From: Rhizobiales bacterium dw_265
Lineage (GTDB): Bacteria > Pseudomonadota > Alphaproteobacteria > Micropepsales > Micropepsaceae
NCBI GenBank assembly: GCA_018449595.1
Contig: JAAVUU010000001.1
Span: 620,001-684,000 of the forward strand
Length of the DNA: 64,000 nucleotides
Direction of reading: 5' to 3'
Shown here piece by piece: positions 25,662-34,533 of the stretch (positions are counted from its first letter, which is position 1; each line of letters starts with the position of its first letter). A program made the position numbers and the translations under genes. The notes beneath the pieces are model-generated. The model made no database searches and was not told where the DNA came from. It was given only the letters and a program-made list of their open reading frames with translations.

Positions 25662-26162
25662 ATGCCCAAAACAGCCAAAGCCCATGTCTATAAAACCATG
25701 CCCTCGCCGGTGGGCAAGCTGAAGCTGGTGGCAAGCGACGACGGCCTGGCCGCCATCCTGTGGGAGAATGACGATCCCGCACGTGTGCGCTGCAATGTCG
25801 TGGCCGAAGACAAGGCCCATCCGGTGCTGGTGGAAGCCGAGCGCCAGTTGACAGAATACTTCGCCGGCAAGCGCCAGACATTCACCGTCAAGCTGGATTT
25901 CACCGGCACGGAATTCCAGAACAAAGTGTGGCGGGCGCTGCTGGCCATTCCGTTCGGGGAAACCCGCAGCTACGGCCAGATCGCCCGGCAGTTGGGCAAG
26001 CCCAGCGCATCGCGCGCGGTCGGCGCCGCCAACGGCAAAAATCCCATCTCCATCATCGCCCCCTGCCATCGCGTGATCGGCGCCGGCGGCAAGCTGACCG
26101 GCTTTGCCGGCGGGCTGAAGGCCAAGGCCCGGCTGTTGGCGCTGGAAGGCGCGCGGCCCTAG
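25662..26162 (+). CDS. ogt: Methylated-DNA-[protein]-cysteine S-methyltransferase
   Basis: The 166-residue DNA-repair protein removes alkyl groups from O6-alkylguanine by irreversible transfer to its own cysteine. The N-terminal ribonuclease-H-like part contains SPVGKLKLVASDDGLAAILWE. The DNA-binding domain contains TEFQNKVWRALLAIPFGETRSYGQIA and the active site IIAPCHRVIGAGGKLTGFAGG with Cys135. The length is normal for Ogt without an Ada regulatory domain. The ATG at 25662 has GGAGG seven bases upstream. In-frame ATGs at 25641 and 25647 are weaker. Confidence 0.93.
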   Translation: MPKTAKAHVYKTMPSPVGKLKLVASDDGLAAILWENDDPARVRCNVVAEDKAHPVLVEAERQLTEYFAGKRQTFTVKLDFTGTEFQNKVWRALLAIPFGETRSYGQIARQLGKPSASRAVGAANGKNPISIIAPCHRVIGAGGKLTGFAGGLKAKARLLALEGARP

Positions 26163-26190
26163 CCTCTGTTCGCCCTCGCCTTTCGCACTA

Positions 26191-26220
26191 TGATCCGCCC
26201 GCCGCGACCCTGCGTAACAA
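26191..26220 (+). promoter_or_regulatory. Candidate sigma-E (ECF11)-type promoter of the cyclopropane synthase-like gene
   Basis: TGATCC at 26191-26196 and TAACAA at 26215-26220 are separated by exactly 18 bases, and the gene starts 20 bases later. The arrangement matches the two promoters at the sigma-ChrR locus in this same window (TGATCC-N18-TAATTT and TGATCC-N18-TAAATA). It also agrees with the known Rhodobacter sigma-E promoter pattern. Confidence 0.65.
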
Positions 26221-26239
26221 AGGCAAAAGGGCTGGACCG

Positions 26240-27244
26240 ATGGAATTTGCGACCTATCTCGCCGAACATACCCCGCTTCCCGACGCCGTGATCCGGGCCG
26301 CAATGCGCAAGGTGATTTCCGGCATCGAGAAGCGCCCCGCCACCACCGACGCGGACTTCGCCCGCGGCATGGCGGCCTATCCCATCGCCGAACACACCGA
26401 CACCGCCAACCAGCAGCATTACGAACTGCCGCCCGCCTTCTTTGCCCTGTTCCTGGGGCCGCACCGCAAATATTCCAGTTGTCTCTATCCCACCGGCAAG
26501 GAAAGCCTGGGCGAAGCCGAAGCCATCGCGCTGGCGGAAACCTGCGCCCATGCCGCGCTGGCCGATGGCCAGGACATATTGGAACTGGGTTGCGGTTGGG
26601 GCTCGCTGTCACTGTGGATCGCGTCGAACTTTCCCGGCGCGCGCATCACCTCGGTTTCCAACTCCGCGCCCCAGCGCCGCTATATCGAATCCCAGATTCA
26701 GGCGCGCGAACTTTCCAACCTGAGCGTCATCACCGCCGACATGAATGTGTTCCAGCCCGATCGGGTCTTCGATCGCACCGTTTCGGTGGAGATGTTCGAG
26801 CATATGGCCAACTGGCGGCCACTGCTGTCGCGCGTGCGGGGCTGGCTGAAGCCGGACGGCCGGCTGTTCCTGCACATCTTCACCCATAAAAGCCGCGCCT
26901 CGCGCTATGACCGCAGCGACGCCAGCGACTGGATGGCGCAGCATTTCTTCACCGGCGGCATCATGCCCACCCATGGCCTGATCCGGCAGTTTCCCGACCT
27001 GTTCGCGGTCGAGGAGGAATGGCGCTGGAGCGGCGCCAACTACAAACGCACCGCGCTGCAATGGCTGGCGAATTTCGACCACAACCGCATCGCGATCGAC
27101 GCCATCCTGCGCGATGTCTATGGCGCAGACGCCGTGTTGTGGCGTAGGCGCTGGCGCATGTTCCTGCTGGCGACGGCGGAATCCTTCGGCTTTGACGAAG
27201 GTCGCTCCTGGGGCCTCAGCCATTACCGGCTGAAGCCCAGTTAA
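26240..27244 (+). CDS. Cyclopropane-fatty-acyl-phospholipid synthase family methyltransferase
   Basis: The 334-residue SAM-dependent methyltransferase contains [25 protein letters not shown], the substrate-pocket start typical of CFA synthases. The SAM motif [16 protein letters not shown] follows, then [15 protein letters not shown] and SVEMFEHM. The C-terminal [20 protein letters not shown] is also family-typical. It is shorter than E. coli Cfa and lacks part of the N-terminal domain. Relatives near sigma-E/ChrR regulons act in membrane protection against singlet oxygen. A matching promoter lies just upstream. The start at 26240 is the first ATG after that promoter. The stop overlaps the convergent glsA stop as TTAA. 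Confidence 0.88.
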   Translation: MEFATYLAEHTPLPDAVIRAAMRKVISGIEKRPATTDADFARGMAAYPIAEHTDTANQQHYELPPAFFALFLGPHRKYSSCLYPTGKESLGEAEAIALAETCAHAALADGQDILELGCGWGSLSLWIASNFPGARITSVSNSAPQRRYIESQIQARELSNLSVITADMNVFQPDRVFDRTVSVEMFEHMANWRPLLSRVRGWLKPDGRLFLHIFTHKSRASRYDRSDASDWMAQHFFTGGIMPTHGLIRQFPDLFAVEEEWRWSGANYKRTALQWLANFDHNRIAIDAILRDVYGADAVLWRRRWRMFLLATAESFGFDEGRSWGLSHYRLKPS

Positions 27245-28173
27245 AACACCGACCAGCCGGTCAGCGCCGTCAGCCGCTGCAGCGCCATCGAACCGACCAG
27301 GGAATTGCCCCAGGCATTGAGGCCCGGCGACCAGACGCAGATCGAGGCCTTGCGCGGCGCGATGGCCAGAATGCCGCCGCCGACGCCGCTCTTGCCCGGC
27401 AGGCCCACCCGGCAGGCAAAATCGCCCGACGCATCGTAATGGCCGCAGGTCATCATCACTGCATTGATGCGCCGGCTTTTGAACGGCGTCGTCACCCGGC
27501 CCAGGCTGATGGGGTCCACCCCGCGATTGGCGAGATAGAGCCCGGCGCGCGCCAGCTGGCGGGTGTTCATGCGGATGGCGCACTGGTGGAAATAGACCCG
27601 CAGCACGTCTTCCACCGGGCTTTGCAGATTGTCGAAGGCGCGCAGGAAATTCGCCAGGCTGGCGTTGCGGAAGCCGGTATCGGCCTCGCTCTCCGCCACC
27701 TCCTCGTCAATGACGATGGAGGGATCGCCCGCCAGCCGGCGCAGGAAGGCGCGAATGGAGTCGATGGTCTTGTCCACGTCGCCGGCCGCCAGCAGGGCAT
27801 CGGTCACCGCCAGCGCGCCCGCATTGATCAGCGGATTGCGCGGAATGCCCTTTTCCTGCTCCAGTTGGACGATGGAGTTGAAGCGCGACCCGGAGGGTTC
27901 GCGCCACACCCGGCTCCATAGCGCCCCGCCCAGCCGGTTCAGCGCCATGGTCAGAGTAAAAACCTTGGAAATGGACTGGATCGAGAAAGGCACATGCGCC
28001 AGCCCGGCGCTGGCGGTGCGGCCATCGCAGGTCACGATGGAGATGGCGAAATTGCGCGGATCGATCCGGGCCAGGGCCGGAATATAATCGGCCACCTTGC
28101 CGCGGCCCAGGTGCCGCTGCATGTCGTGATGCACCTGCGCGACGATCGCCGGAAGGTCTTCGGGTTGGGACAT
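27241..28173 (-). CDS. glsA: Glutaminase A
   Basis: The 310-residue serine-dependent beta-lactamase-fold enzyme hydrolyses glutamine to glutamate and ammonia. Recognised segments are [20 protein letters not shown], the catalytic [11 protein letters not shown] (Ser-x-x-Lys), [23 protein letters not shown] and the C-terminal [13 protein letters not shown] and [13 protein letters not shown]. The length is normal. The ATG at 28173 is preceded by AGGAG. It is a single gene convergent with the cyclopropane synthase-like gene. Confidence 0.95.
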   Translation of the reverse strand: MSQPEDLPAIVAQVHHDMQRHLGRGKVADYIPALARIDPRNFAISIVTCDGRTASAGLAHVPFSIQSISKVFTLTMALNRLGGALWSRVWREPSGSRFNSIVQLEQEKGIPRNPLINAGALAVTDALLAAGDVDKTIDSIRAFLRRLAGDPSIVIDEEVAESEADTGFRNASLANFLRAFDNLQSPVEDVLRVYFHQCAIRMNTRQLARAGLYLANRGVDPISLGRVTTPFKSRRINAVMMTCGHYDASGDFACRVGLPGKSGVGGGILAIAPRKASICVWSPGLNAWGNSLVGSMALQRLTALTGWSVF

Positions 28174-28240
28174 TTCTCTCCTGGCGGTGTTATGCGGCCT
28201 GTGCGGACAGGCGGATTTTTGGCTATAGTTCCCGTCATGC

Positions 28241-28260
28241 CGGGCTTGTACAAGAGCCCG
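28241..28260. promoter_or_regulatory. Palindromic site upstream of Anbu gene
   Basis: The 20-base segment has arms CGGGCT and AGCCCG around an internal perfect palindrome CTTGTACAAG (28245-28254). It lies 53 bases before the start of the Anbu gene and within the divergent promoter region shared with glsA. It could be an operator or an mRNA leader hairpin. No T-run follows, so a terminator is unlikely. Confidence 0.35.
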
Positions 28261-28312
28261 CCGGGCGGAGCCCGGTCAATAATCAATAAGCAGAACAACA
28301 GGGCGGGGCGTC

Positions 28313-29044
28313 ATGACATATTGTCTTGGAATTGTGCTGCCGGCCGGGCTGGTGCTGGCGTCGGATTCGCGTTCCAGCGCGGGCATCGACCAGATCACGC
28401 GGGTGCGAAAGCTGGAACTGGTTTCGCTCCCCGGCAACCGGGTGATCGCCATCCTGTCGGCGGGCAACCTGGCCACCACCCAGTCGGTGACCAGCCAGCT
28501 GCGCGAGGCGCTGGGGTCGGGCAACGCGCTCGATCTCCATGCCGCCCGCAGCATGTTCGAGGTCGCCAACATCGTGGGCGACCGATTGCGCGACGTGATC
28601 GCCAAGAACAGTCAGTTCGTCACGCCTTATGGCGATCCAACCGGCAGCTTCCTGGTGGGCGGGCAGATTTCCGGCGAAACGCCGCGGCTGTTCCAGATCT
28701 ATCCCGCGGGCAATTTCATCGAGGCGTCGCTGCGCTCCTGCTTCCTGCAGATCGGCGAAACCAAATACGGCAAGCCGATCCTGGACCGGGCGCTGACGCC
28801 GGACTGCACGCTGGATGAAGCGGCCAAGCTGGCCCTGCTCTCGTTCGACGCCACCCTGCGCTCGAACCTGTCCTGCGGCCCGCCGATAGACATCCTGCGC
28901 TATCAGACCGACAGTTTCTCCACCGCCAACCTGGCGATGCTGAAAGAGGATGACGATTACTGGACCGCATTGAAGCAAGGCTATGGCGAAGGCCTTTCCA
29001 AGCTGGTCCAGAGCCTGCCGCCACCGCCGGACTGGCGCACATGA
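28313..29044 (+). CDS. Anbu (ancestral-beta-subunit) proteasome-type protease
   Basis: The 243-residue protein starts MTYCLGIVLPAGLVLASDSRSSAG, the Anbu N-terminus in which Thr2 becomes the catalytic residue after methionine removal. DSRSSAG carries the conserved Asp. Other family segments are LVSLPGNRVIAILSAGNLATTQSV and GETPRLFQIYPAGNFIEAS, followed by KYGKPILDRAL. Anbu forms open rings in structural studies and its substrates are poorly known. In many genomes it stands with a transglutaminase, an alpha-E protein and an ATP-grasp protein. None of these is adjacent here. A strong terminator follows. Confidence 0.9.
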   Translation: MTYCLGIVLPAGLVLASDSRSSAGIDQITRVRKLELVSLPGNRVIAILSAGNLATTQSVTSQLREALGSGNALDLHAARSMFEVANIVGDRLRDVIAKNSQFVTPYGDPTGSFLVGGQISGETPRLFQIYPAGNFIEASLRSCFLQIGETKYGKPILDRALTPDCTLDEAAKLALLSFDATLRSNLSCGPPIDILRYQTDSFSTANLAMLKEDDDYWTALKQGYGEGLSKLVQSLPPPPDWRT

Positions 29045-29057
29045 AATCCTGAGCAGA

Positions 29058-29088
29058 AGCCCGGCCGCCAACACCGGGCTTTTTGTTT
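29058..29088 (+). terminator. Rho-independent terminator after Anbu
   Basis: AGCCCGG (29058-29064) pairs with CCGGGCT (29074-29080) and is followed by a run of T residues (29080-29084, continuing TTTT after one G). It begins 14 bases after the Anbu stop codon. Confidence 0.8.
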
Positions 29089-29111
29089 TCGGCCCGGCCC
29101 GCAACTATCTG

Positions 29112-29153
29112 CTGTACATAGGTACCTATTTGTGCAAGATACCTATCTGTACA
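29112..29153 (+). promoter_or_regulatory. Repeat-rich putative operator upstream of TonB-dependent receptor gene
   Basis: The segment holds a perfect 12-base palindrome ATAGGTACCTAT (29118-29129) and two direct copies of TACCTATyTGTrCA (29123-29136 and 29140-29153), 17 bases apart. It also holds an inverted CTGTACATAGGTA at its left end. It ends 15 bases before the TTG start of the receptor gene. Dense overlapping repeats at this distance suggest binding of a dimeric repressor across the transcription start. Confidence 0.5.
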
Positions 29154-29168
29154 CGGTAGGGGCGCATT

Positions 29169-31181
29169 TTGAGCACCAGAACAGCCATATTGAGGACCGG
29201 ATTGCTGGCTTGCAGCCTTTGGGCTGTCCCGGCCGCGGCGCAGGACAAGGACAAGGGACTGGAAAGCTATCCGGCCGCCTTCTTCGCCGATTCCCATCCC
29301 ACGACCGCCGCCGACATGCTCGCCCGCCTGCCCGGCTTCCTGCTGGACACTGGCTCCACGGCGCGCGGCTTTGCCAGCAGCGCCGGCAATGTGTTGATTG
29401 ACGGCGCCCGCCCCACCGCCAAGACCGACGACCTCAACACCATCCTGGGCCGCATTCCCGCCGCCAATGTGGAACGCATCGAACTGATCCGCGGCGGCGT
29501 GCCCGGCATAGACATGCAGGGCCAGACCGTCATCGCCAATGTCGTGCGCCGCCACCAGGAATATAGCCAGACCATCCTGACCCTGGAAAATATCCTGATC
29601 GAGGACGGCGAGTGGGCCCCGGACGGACAGCTGGAATATCACGGGCGCAACGGCGCCCTCAGCTACGAAGCCTCGCTGGCGCGCACCGCCGAAACCGCCG
29701 ACGACTCGCCGGGCAACGGCTATCGCAGCCTGCTCGCGCCCGGGGGCGTGCCGCAATACGACCGGGCCAAAAGCTACGGCATCATGCGGCTGGGCTATTC
29801 GGCCCACGGCGGCGTCACCGCGCCCCTGTGGGGCGGAGAGTGGAACAACAACCTCACCCTGCAGACCAATGATTTTTCCAACGGCATCGCCTATTCCGGC
29901 AATGGCGGCTCGCGTTTCGACAACACCCAGCGCAAGCGCGACGGCGAATTCGGCAGTCATTGGCAAGGCATGGTGTTGGGCGATGTCAACCTGGAAACCC
30001 TGGTGCTGGAACGGCTGGGCGACGAGCATGACAGCAACACCGATGCGGCGCCCGCGCTGGGCGAAGCCTTCCTGTCCAACAACACCAGCGGCGAAACCAT
30101 CGGGCGTGTCACCGCGCGCTATGGCCTGTTGCCCAACCTGAACCTCGAGGCCGGGGGCGAGGCCGCTTACAATTTCCTGGACGGCAACTCCAGCTTCATC
30201 TCCAATGGCGCGACCGTGGCCTTGCCCAATGCCAATGTCACGGTGGACGAGCGGCGCGGCGAAGGTTTCGTCAACGCCACCTGGAAGATCACGCCGCGCT
30301 GGACGCTGGAGAGCGGCGTGCGGCTGGAATATTCCAACATTGCCGAAAGCGGCGACTCCAACCTGTCGCGCACATTTTTCTATGCCAAGCCGCGCGCGCT
30401 GGTGACCTGGAACGCCGATAACGACACCCAGCTCCGGCTGCGCACCGAACTGAAGGTCGGCCAGCTCAATTTCAGCGACTTCGTGGCGTCCAGCGACCTG
30501 AACAGCTTCGGCGTGGCGGGCGGCAACGCCAACCTGCGACCCGAACAGCGCTGGCAGTATGAACTGGGCATCGAGCGCCATTTCCTGGGGCGCGGCGCGC
30601 TGGTGCTGACCTTGCTGCACGAAGACATCACCGACCTGGAAGACTATGTCCCCATCGGCGGCGGCCTGGACGGGCCGGGCAACATCTCCCACGCCCTCAG
30701 CGACACCCTGACCCTGACCGGCATCGTGCCGCTGGACTGGCTGGGCATCAGGAACGGCCTGTTCAAGCCCAACCTGACCTACAACACCAGCAGCCTGCAC
30801 GATCCGGTGACGGGCCTGAACCGCCGCATTTCCGGCCAGCGCGACCAGCGCCTGAGCTATGAGTTCGATCAGGATCTGACGGGATGGCATTCCAGCTGGG
30901 GCTTCGGCTTGCAGGTCCAGCCCCAGCACTGGCGCAACTACCGCATCGACCAGATCAGCATGATCGGCATTCACACGCCCTACAGCTATCTGTTCTGGAC
31001 CTGGAATCCCGCGCCAGACTGGAGCCTCAAGATCGAGGCCGACAATATCACGCCCTACCGTTTCGAGCAGGAGCAGGACATCTATTCCGGCCCGCGCAAC
31101 ACTTCGCCGCCGACCAGCATCCAGGACGTGGAACTGCGCACCCGGCCCAGGCTGTTCGTGCAGTTGCGCAAGACGCTTTGA
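29169..31181 (+). CDS. TonB-dependent outer-membrane receptor
   Basis: The 670-residue protein has a signal peptide (about 1-25, ending PAAAQ). A plug domain (about 40-130) contains MLARLPGFLLDTGSTARGFASSAGNVLIDGARP and IPAANVERIELIRGG. A barrel follows with repeated amphipathic strands and a C-terminal RTRPRLFVQLRKTL. The start is a TTG at 29169 with AGGGG upstream. No N-terminal STN signalling domain is present. It is convergent with, and one base from, the exported enzyme operon on the other strand. That suggests it imports the substrate of those enzymes. The substrate is unknown. Confidence 0.88.
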   Translation: MSTRTAILRTGLLACSLWAVPAAAQDKDKGLESYPAAFFADSHPTTAADMLARLPGFLLDTGSTARGFASSAGNVLIDGARPTAKTDDLNTILGRIPAANVERIELIRGGVPGIDMQGQTVIANVVRRHQEYSQTILTLENILIEDGEWAPDGQLEYHGRNGALSYEASLARTAETADDSPGNGYRSLLAPGGVPQYDRAKSYGIMRLGYSAHGGVTAPLWGGEWNNNLTLQTNDFSNGIAYSGNGGSRFDNTQRKRDGEFGSHWQGMVLGDVNLETLVLERLGDEHDSNTDAAPALGEAFLSNNTSGETIGRVTARYGLLPNLNLEAGGEAAYNFLDGNSSFISNGATVALPNANVTVDERRGEGFVNATWKITPRWTLESGVRLEYSNIAESGDSNLSRTFFYAKPRALVTWNADNDTQLRLRTELKVGQLNFSDFVASSDLNSFGVAGGNANLRPEQRWQYELGIERHFLGRGALVLTLLHEDITDLEDYVPIGGGLDGPGNISHALSDTLTLTGIVPLDWLGIRNGLFKPNLTYNTSSLHDPVTGLNRRISGQRDQRLSYEFDQDLTGWHSSWGFGLQVQPQHWRNYRIDQISMIGIHTPYSYLFWTWNPAPDWSLKIEADNITPYRFEQEQDIYSGPRNTSPPTSIQDVELRTRPRLFVQLRKTL

Positions 31182-32114
31182 TTATTTCTGGCGGGCGCGG
31201 CGCTCGGCCAGGATGGCATCGAATTCGGCGCGGGGCATCTTCAGCTTGCCCGGATTGGCGTTAATCCAGGCCGTCAGCGCCTCATATTTCTTCGCCGTCC
31301 AGCCGCCCTCGAAGGCGCCGCCATTGCTGCCCTTTTTGTTGAGCTCGAAATTGAAGGCGTCTTCCAGGCTTATGAATTCGGCATGGGCGATGGCGTCTTC
31401 CGCCAGGATGGCGGGAATGAAGATCACGCCCTCGCGCTTGGCCAGCACCAGGTCGCCCGGCAACACCGTGGCGCGGCCGATGCGGATGGGCGCGTTGATG
31501 CTGGTCAGGGTCATGTCCTTCCAGGCGCTGGGATCATAGGCGCGGTAAAGACCGTTCATATTCTCCAGCGCGCGGTTTTCCTCCGCATCGCGGATGCCGG
31601 CGTCGAAGACAAAGCCGGTATGGGAATGGGCCGCGATGCCCGAGCCCAGGTTCGAGCCGATGAGCGTGCCCTCCACGATCTTGCCGAAGCCGTCTGCGAC
31701 ATACATGTCGCCGATCTGCAGATCGGCGATCGGCCACTGGTTGTTGCCGGTGACCCGGCCCTCGGCTTTGCCCTCGGCGCTGATGGCGCGGAACATGTCG
31801 GGGCGCAGCGGCATGTATTGCGCCGTCAGGGCGCGGCCGGCAAAGGGCTTGTCGGGATGCAACATCGCAAAGCCGGTGTCGAACTGGCAGTTATAGCCCT
31901 TGTCGCGCAGGTAATCCCACACGTCCTCGATGGAAACATCCAGGGCTCGGACCAGCAGCGAGTCGGCGATCCTGGGCCGGCCATCGGGAAAGCGGTCGCC
32001 CTTCCAGTCCGCGGTATAGAACAGCATCTGTTCGCGGCTCTGCTTGACCTGCGCCATCGCGGGCGCGGCAAACGCCACACATCCAATCACCGCCGCCGTC
32101 AAAATCCTGCGCAT
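31182..32114 (-). CDS. Exported RraA-like (HMG-aldolase-type) protein
   Basis: The 310-residue protein has a signal peptide (MRRILTAAVIGCVAFAAPAMAQ) followed by an RraA-like domain. GDMYVADGFGKIVEGTLIGSNLGSGIAAHSHTGFVFDAGIRDAEE and LPGDLVLAKREGVIFIPA match the fold shared by RraA regulators and HMG/CHA aldolases. RraA proteins are about 160 residues and cytoplasmic. Export and extra length point to an enzyme rather than an RNase E regulator. The ATG at 32114 lies two bases after the enolase-family stop. A TTG at 32129 is the alternative. An aldolase or decarboxylase step is inferred from context. Confidence 0.75.
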   Translation of the reverse strand: MRRILTAAVIGCVAFAAPAMAQVKQSREQMLFYTADWKGDRFPDGRPRIADSLLVRALDVSIEDVWDYLRDKGYNCQFDTGFAMLHPDKPFAGRALTAQYMPLRPDMFRAISAEGKAEGRVTGNNQWPIADLQIGDMYVADGFGKIVEGTLIGSNLGSGIAAHSHTGFVFDAGIRDAEENRALENMNGLYRAYDPSAWKDMTLTSINAPIRIGRATVLPGDLVLAKREGVIFIPAILAEDAIAHAEFISLEDAFNFELNKKGSNGGAFEGGWTAKKYEALTAWINANPGKLKMPRAEFDAILAERRARQK

Positions 32115-32116
32115 CT

Positions 32117-33382
32117 CTAGCCCCACCAACTTTCACCGGGCGCAAGGTGCGCCTTCACCACATCAGGATTCAAATCCACGCCCAGGCCCGGCTTGTCCTC
32201 GATATGGAAATAGCCGTCCTTGAAGAAGGGCCCTTCATGGGTGACCATCTCGAAGGTCCAGGGATCGCGGCCGCCCGCCAGTTCATGCACCCGGAAATTG
32301 CGCACCGAGGCGGCGGCGTGCGCGGACGCAATGGTGCCCACCGCGCTGGCCGGATTGTGGCACGCCGTCCAGATGCCATACAGGTCTGCCAGGTCGGAGA
32401 TGCGCTTGGCCTCGAACAGCCCGCCCGACTTGGGAATGTCTATGTGCACCCCGGCACAGGCCTGGCGCAGGATGATCGGCGCGAACTGCGACAGGCCGTA
32501 GAGATTTTCGCCGGTGCAGATCGGCACATTGGTGGCGCGCGACACCCGCTCCAGCGTTTCGGGATTTTCCGGCGGGGTGGGGTCTTCCACCCACATCGGA
32601 TGAATGTGTTCCAGCGCATTGCAATACTGGATCACGTCATTGACGGAATATTTCCAGTGGCATTCGATCGCCATGTCGATGTCGGGGCCGATTTCCTTGC
32701 GCGCCAGGTCCATGCGCTCCACCAGGCGGCGGATATCGCGATTGGTGAGCTGGTTGGTGTAGCGGTCATGCCCCGGCTCGCTGAAAGTCGGGTCGGCGGT
32801 GGGCGCCACACTGTCGCCCTGGAACTTGAAGGCGGTAAAGCCGAAGGGATTGTCGGCCACCGCGTCATGCGCCTGCTTGCGCCAGGATTCCGCCAGTTCG
32901 GGATGATCGGAAGGCGGCGACGACAGCGTGCGATAGAAGCGCACCTTGTCGCGGAAACGCCCGCCCAGCAGGTTGCACACCGGCGTCTGCAGCAAGCGCC
33001 CCGCCAGGTCCCACAGCGCGATCTCGATGCCGGTGGCGGCCTGCACCGTGACGCCGGCGATGGCGCCATAACCGCCGTTGAACAGCAGCAGGCCGGTATA
33101 GAGCTTGACCACATTCATCGGGTCCTGGCCGATCAGTTGTTCGCGGAAGCGCTTGAGGATGATGTCCTTCACGCCGGGGCCCCAATAGGCCTCGCCGATC
33201 CCCGACACGCCGGCATCGGTCTCGATCTTGACCAGGTTCCAGTCCCAGGTCGGCCCGCGCACGATCATCACCTTGACGTCGGTGATCTTGACCTTGCGCC
33301 GCAGCGCCTCGGCCCGCGCCTGGAACGGCAGGGCAAAACAGGAGGCGGCGCCGAGATTGGCGAGAAGCGTGCGGCGATCCAT
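32117..33382 (-). CDS. Exported mandelate racemase / muconate lactonising enzyme (enolase superfamily) protein
   Basis: The 421-residue protein has a twin-arginine-like signal (MDRRTLLANLGAASCFALP...ARA). An enolase N-terminal capping domain and a barrel follow. Barrel motifs are GFTAFKFQGDS, IGPDIDMAIECHWKYSV, MWVEDPTPPENPETL and VPICTGENLYGLSQF (metal ligands Glu/Asp), and WTACHNPASAVGTIA with a candidate catalytic His. The pattern resembles sugar-acid dehydratases such as galactonate dehydratase. The ATG at 33382 has AGGGA upstream. It lies between the cupin and RraA-like genes with gaps of 12 and 2 bases. The exact substrate cannot be read from sequence. Confidence 0.82.
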   Translation of the reverse strand: MDRRTLLANLGAASCFALPFQARAEALRRKVKITDVKVMIVRGPTWDWNLVKIETDAGVSGIGEAYWGPGVKDIILKRFREQLIGQDPMNVVKLYTGLLLFNGGYGAIAGVTVQAATGIEIALWDLAGRLLQTPVCNLLGGRFRDKVRFYRTLSSPPSDHPELAESWRKQAHDAVADNPFGFTAFKFQGDSVAPTADPTFSEPGHDRYTNQLTNRDIRRLVERMDLARKEIGPDIDMAIECHWKYSVNDVIQYCNALEHIHPMWVEDPTPPENPETLERVSRATNVPICTGENLYGLSQFAPIILRQACAGVHIDIPKSGGLFEAKRISDLADLYGIWTACHNPASAVGTIASAHAAASVRNFRVHELAGGRDPWTFEMVTHEGPFFKDGYFHIEDKPGLGVDLNPDVVKAHLAPGESWWG

Positions 33383-33394
33383 CAAAGATATCCC

Positions 33395-34342
33395 TTAATT
33401 GCCGGCTGGCGCATCGGTCTGGACATAATGCACCTGGCCTTCCTTGTTGCGCGGGGTCATGGCCAGGCGGGTGCAGGCGCCGGTATTGGGCGTGCAGGTG
33501 GCGCGGTGCCAGCGTTCATTATTGGCCTGGATCACATCGCCAAGCTCGCCGCTGACCACGCCTTCGCCCGAAACCAGCACGCTCAGGCCGCCTTCGATCA
33601 CCACCCAGGCTTCCACCATATTCTCGTGGAAATGGCCCCAGCTGGTGTCGGGCGGCAACTGCTTCAGCGCGCCGGCACGGATGATGTGGGCGCTGGTGTG
33701 GCCGTCAAAGGCGAAGTCGCGGCTCTTGCCGCCGCCCGCGATATAGGCATTGAAGTCCAGCGACGGTTGATTGACGCCGTCATAGCCGCCGGTCGAGGTC
33801 ATGCGCGCCTTTTCATAGACCCAGCCTTTCACGGGCGTGGGCGTCTCATTCTCGGGATAGGACGGCACCTGGCCCGCCGGGGTGGAGCGGTAGAACACCA
33901 CCGGCTCGGTACCGGTATTTTCCAGGCAGAAGGACAGGCGCGGCGCCACGTCGAACAGATAGCCCTTGGTCGCGGTGATGGGTTGCTGGCCGTCGATGGT
34001 GATCTTCACCTGGCCGCTATAGATCCAGCCGAACACCCGGTCATCGGCATAGAACAGGCACTTGGTCTTTTCGCCCGGCGCCATCGAGACGTAGTGCCCG
34101 TCGAAATCGCGGGTCAGCAGTACCGGCTGGTCCCAGCTGGCCTGCCCCTTGTGCGCTTTCAGGATGTCGGCGATGTGCCAGACCGGCCTGTTGGGCGCGG
34201 TATAGGGCGACTCCGGCACCTTGTGCGCCGCCCAGACGATACGCGACGGACCATTGTCGCCGCCCGCCTGCGCCAGTGCGCCGGTCGCGGCCAATGCCAG
34301 ACCCGCAAGTCCGCCCGCAAGTCCGATTGCCAGAGATTTCAT
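33395..34342 (-). CDS. Exported cupin-domain protein
   Basis: The 315-residue protein begins with a signal peptide (MKSLAIGLAGGLAGLALAATGALAQ). Two beta-barrel halves follow: the first with KTKCLFYADDRVFGWIYSGQVKITIDGQQP and the second with SWGHFHENMVEAWVVIEGGLSVLVSGEGVVSGELGDVI and NERWHRATC. The second half has the His-x-His and Glu of a metal-binding cupin site. The ATG at 34342 has GGGGAGG upstream. It leads the cupin-enolase-RraA operon, so it is probably an enzyme or binding protein of the same periplasmic pathway. Confidence 0.75.
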   Translation of the reverse strand: MKSLAIGLAGGLAGLALAATGALAQAGGDNGPSRIVWAAHKVPESPYTAPNRPVWHIADILKAHKGQASWDQPVLLTRDFDGHYVSMAPGEKTKCLFYADDRVFGWIYSGQVKITIDGQQPITATKGYLFDVAPRLSFCLENTGTEPVVFYRSTPAGQVPSYPENETPTPVKGWVYEKARMTSTGGYDGVNQPSLDFNAYIAGGGKSRDFAFDGHTSAHIIRAGALKQLPPDTSWGHFHENMVEAWVVIEGGLSVLVSGEGVVSGELGDVIQANNERWHRATCTPNTGACTRLAMTPRNKEGQVHYVQTDAPAGN

Positions 34343-34533
34343 GACGCCTCCCCTGTCGTGTTTTTGTTTCGGGCAGATTGCAGCGGCATGCCAAAGGCGT
34401 CAACGCCGGACCAGATGAGCAGATGCAGCATCACCGCGCTTACAGGCACGGTGGCGATTTCCGCCAGTGACTCTTTAACGCGGCGGGTGGGGCCATCCAT
34501 GACGTTTTGCCCATTTTGGGCTATGAAACCGGA

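Noticed and set aside
28716..30974. A 752-residue minus-strand frame
   Set aside because: It lies opposite Anbu and the TonB-dependent receptor, both well supported, and shows no domain.
32160..32180. tRNA T-loop-like GATTCAAATCC
   Set aside because: It lies inside the enolase-family coding region and no cloverleaf can be built around it.
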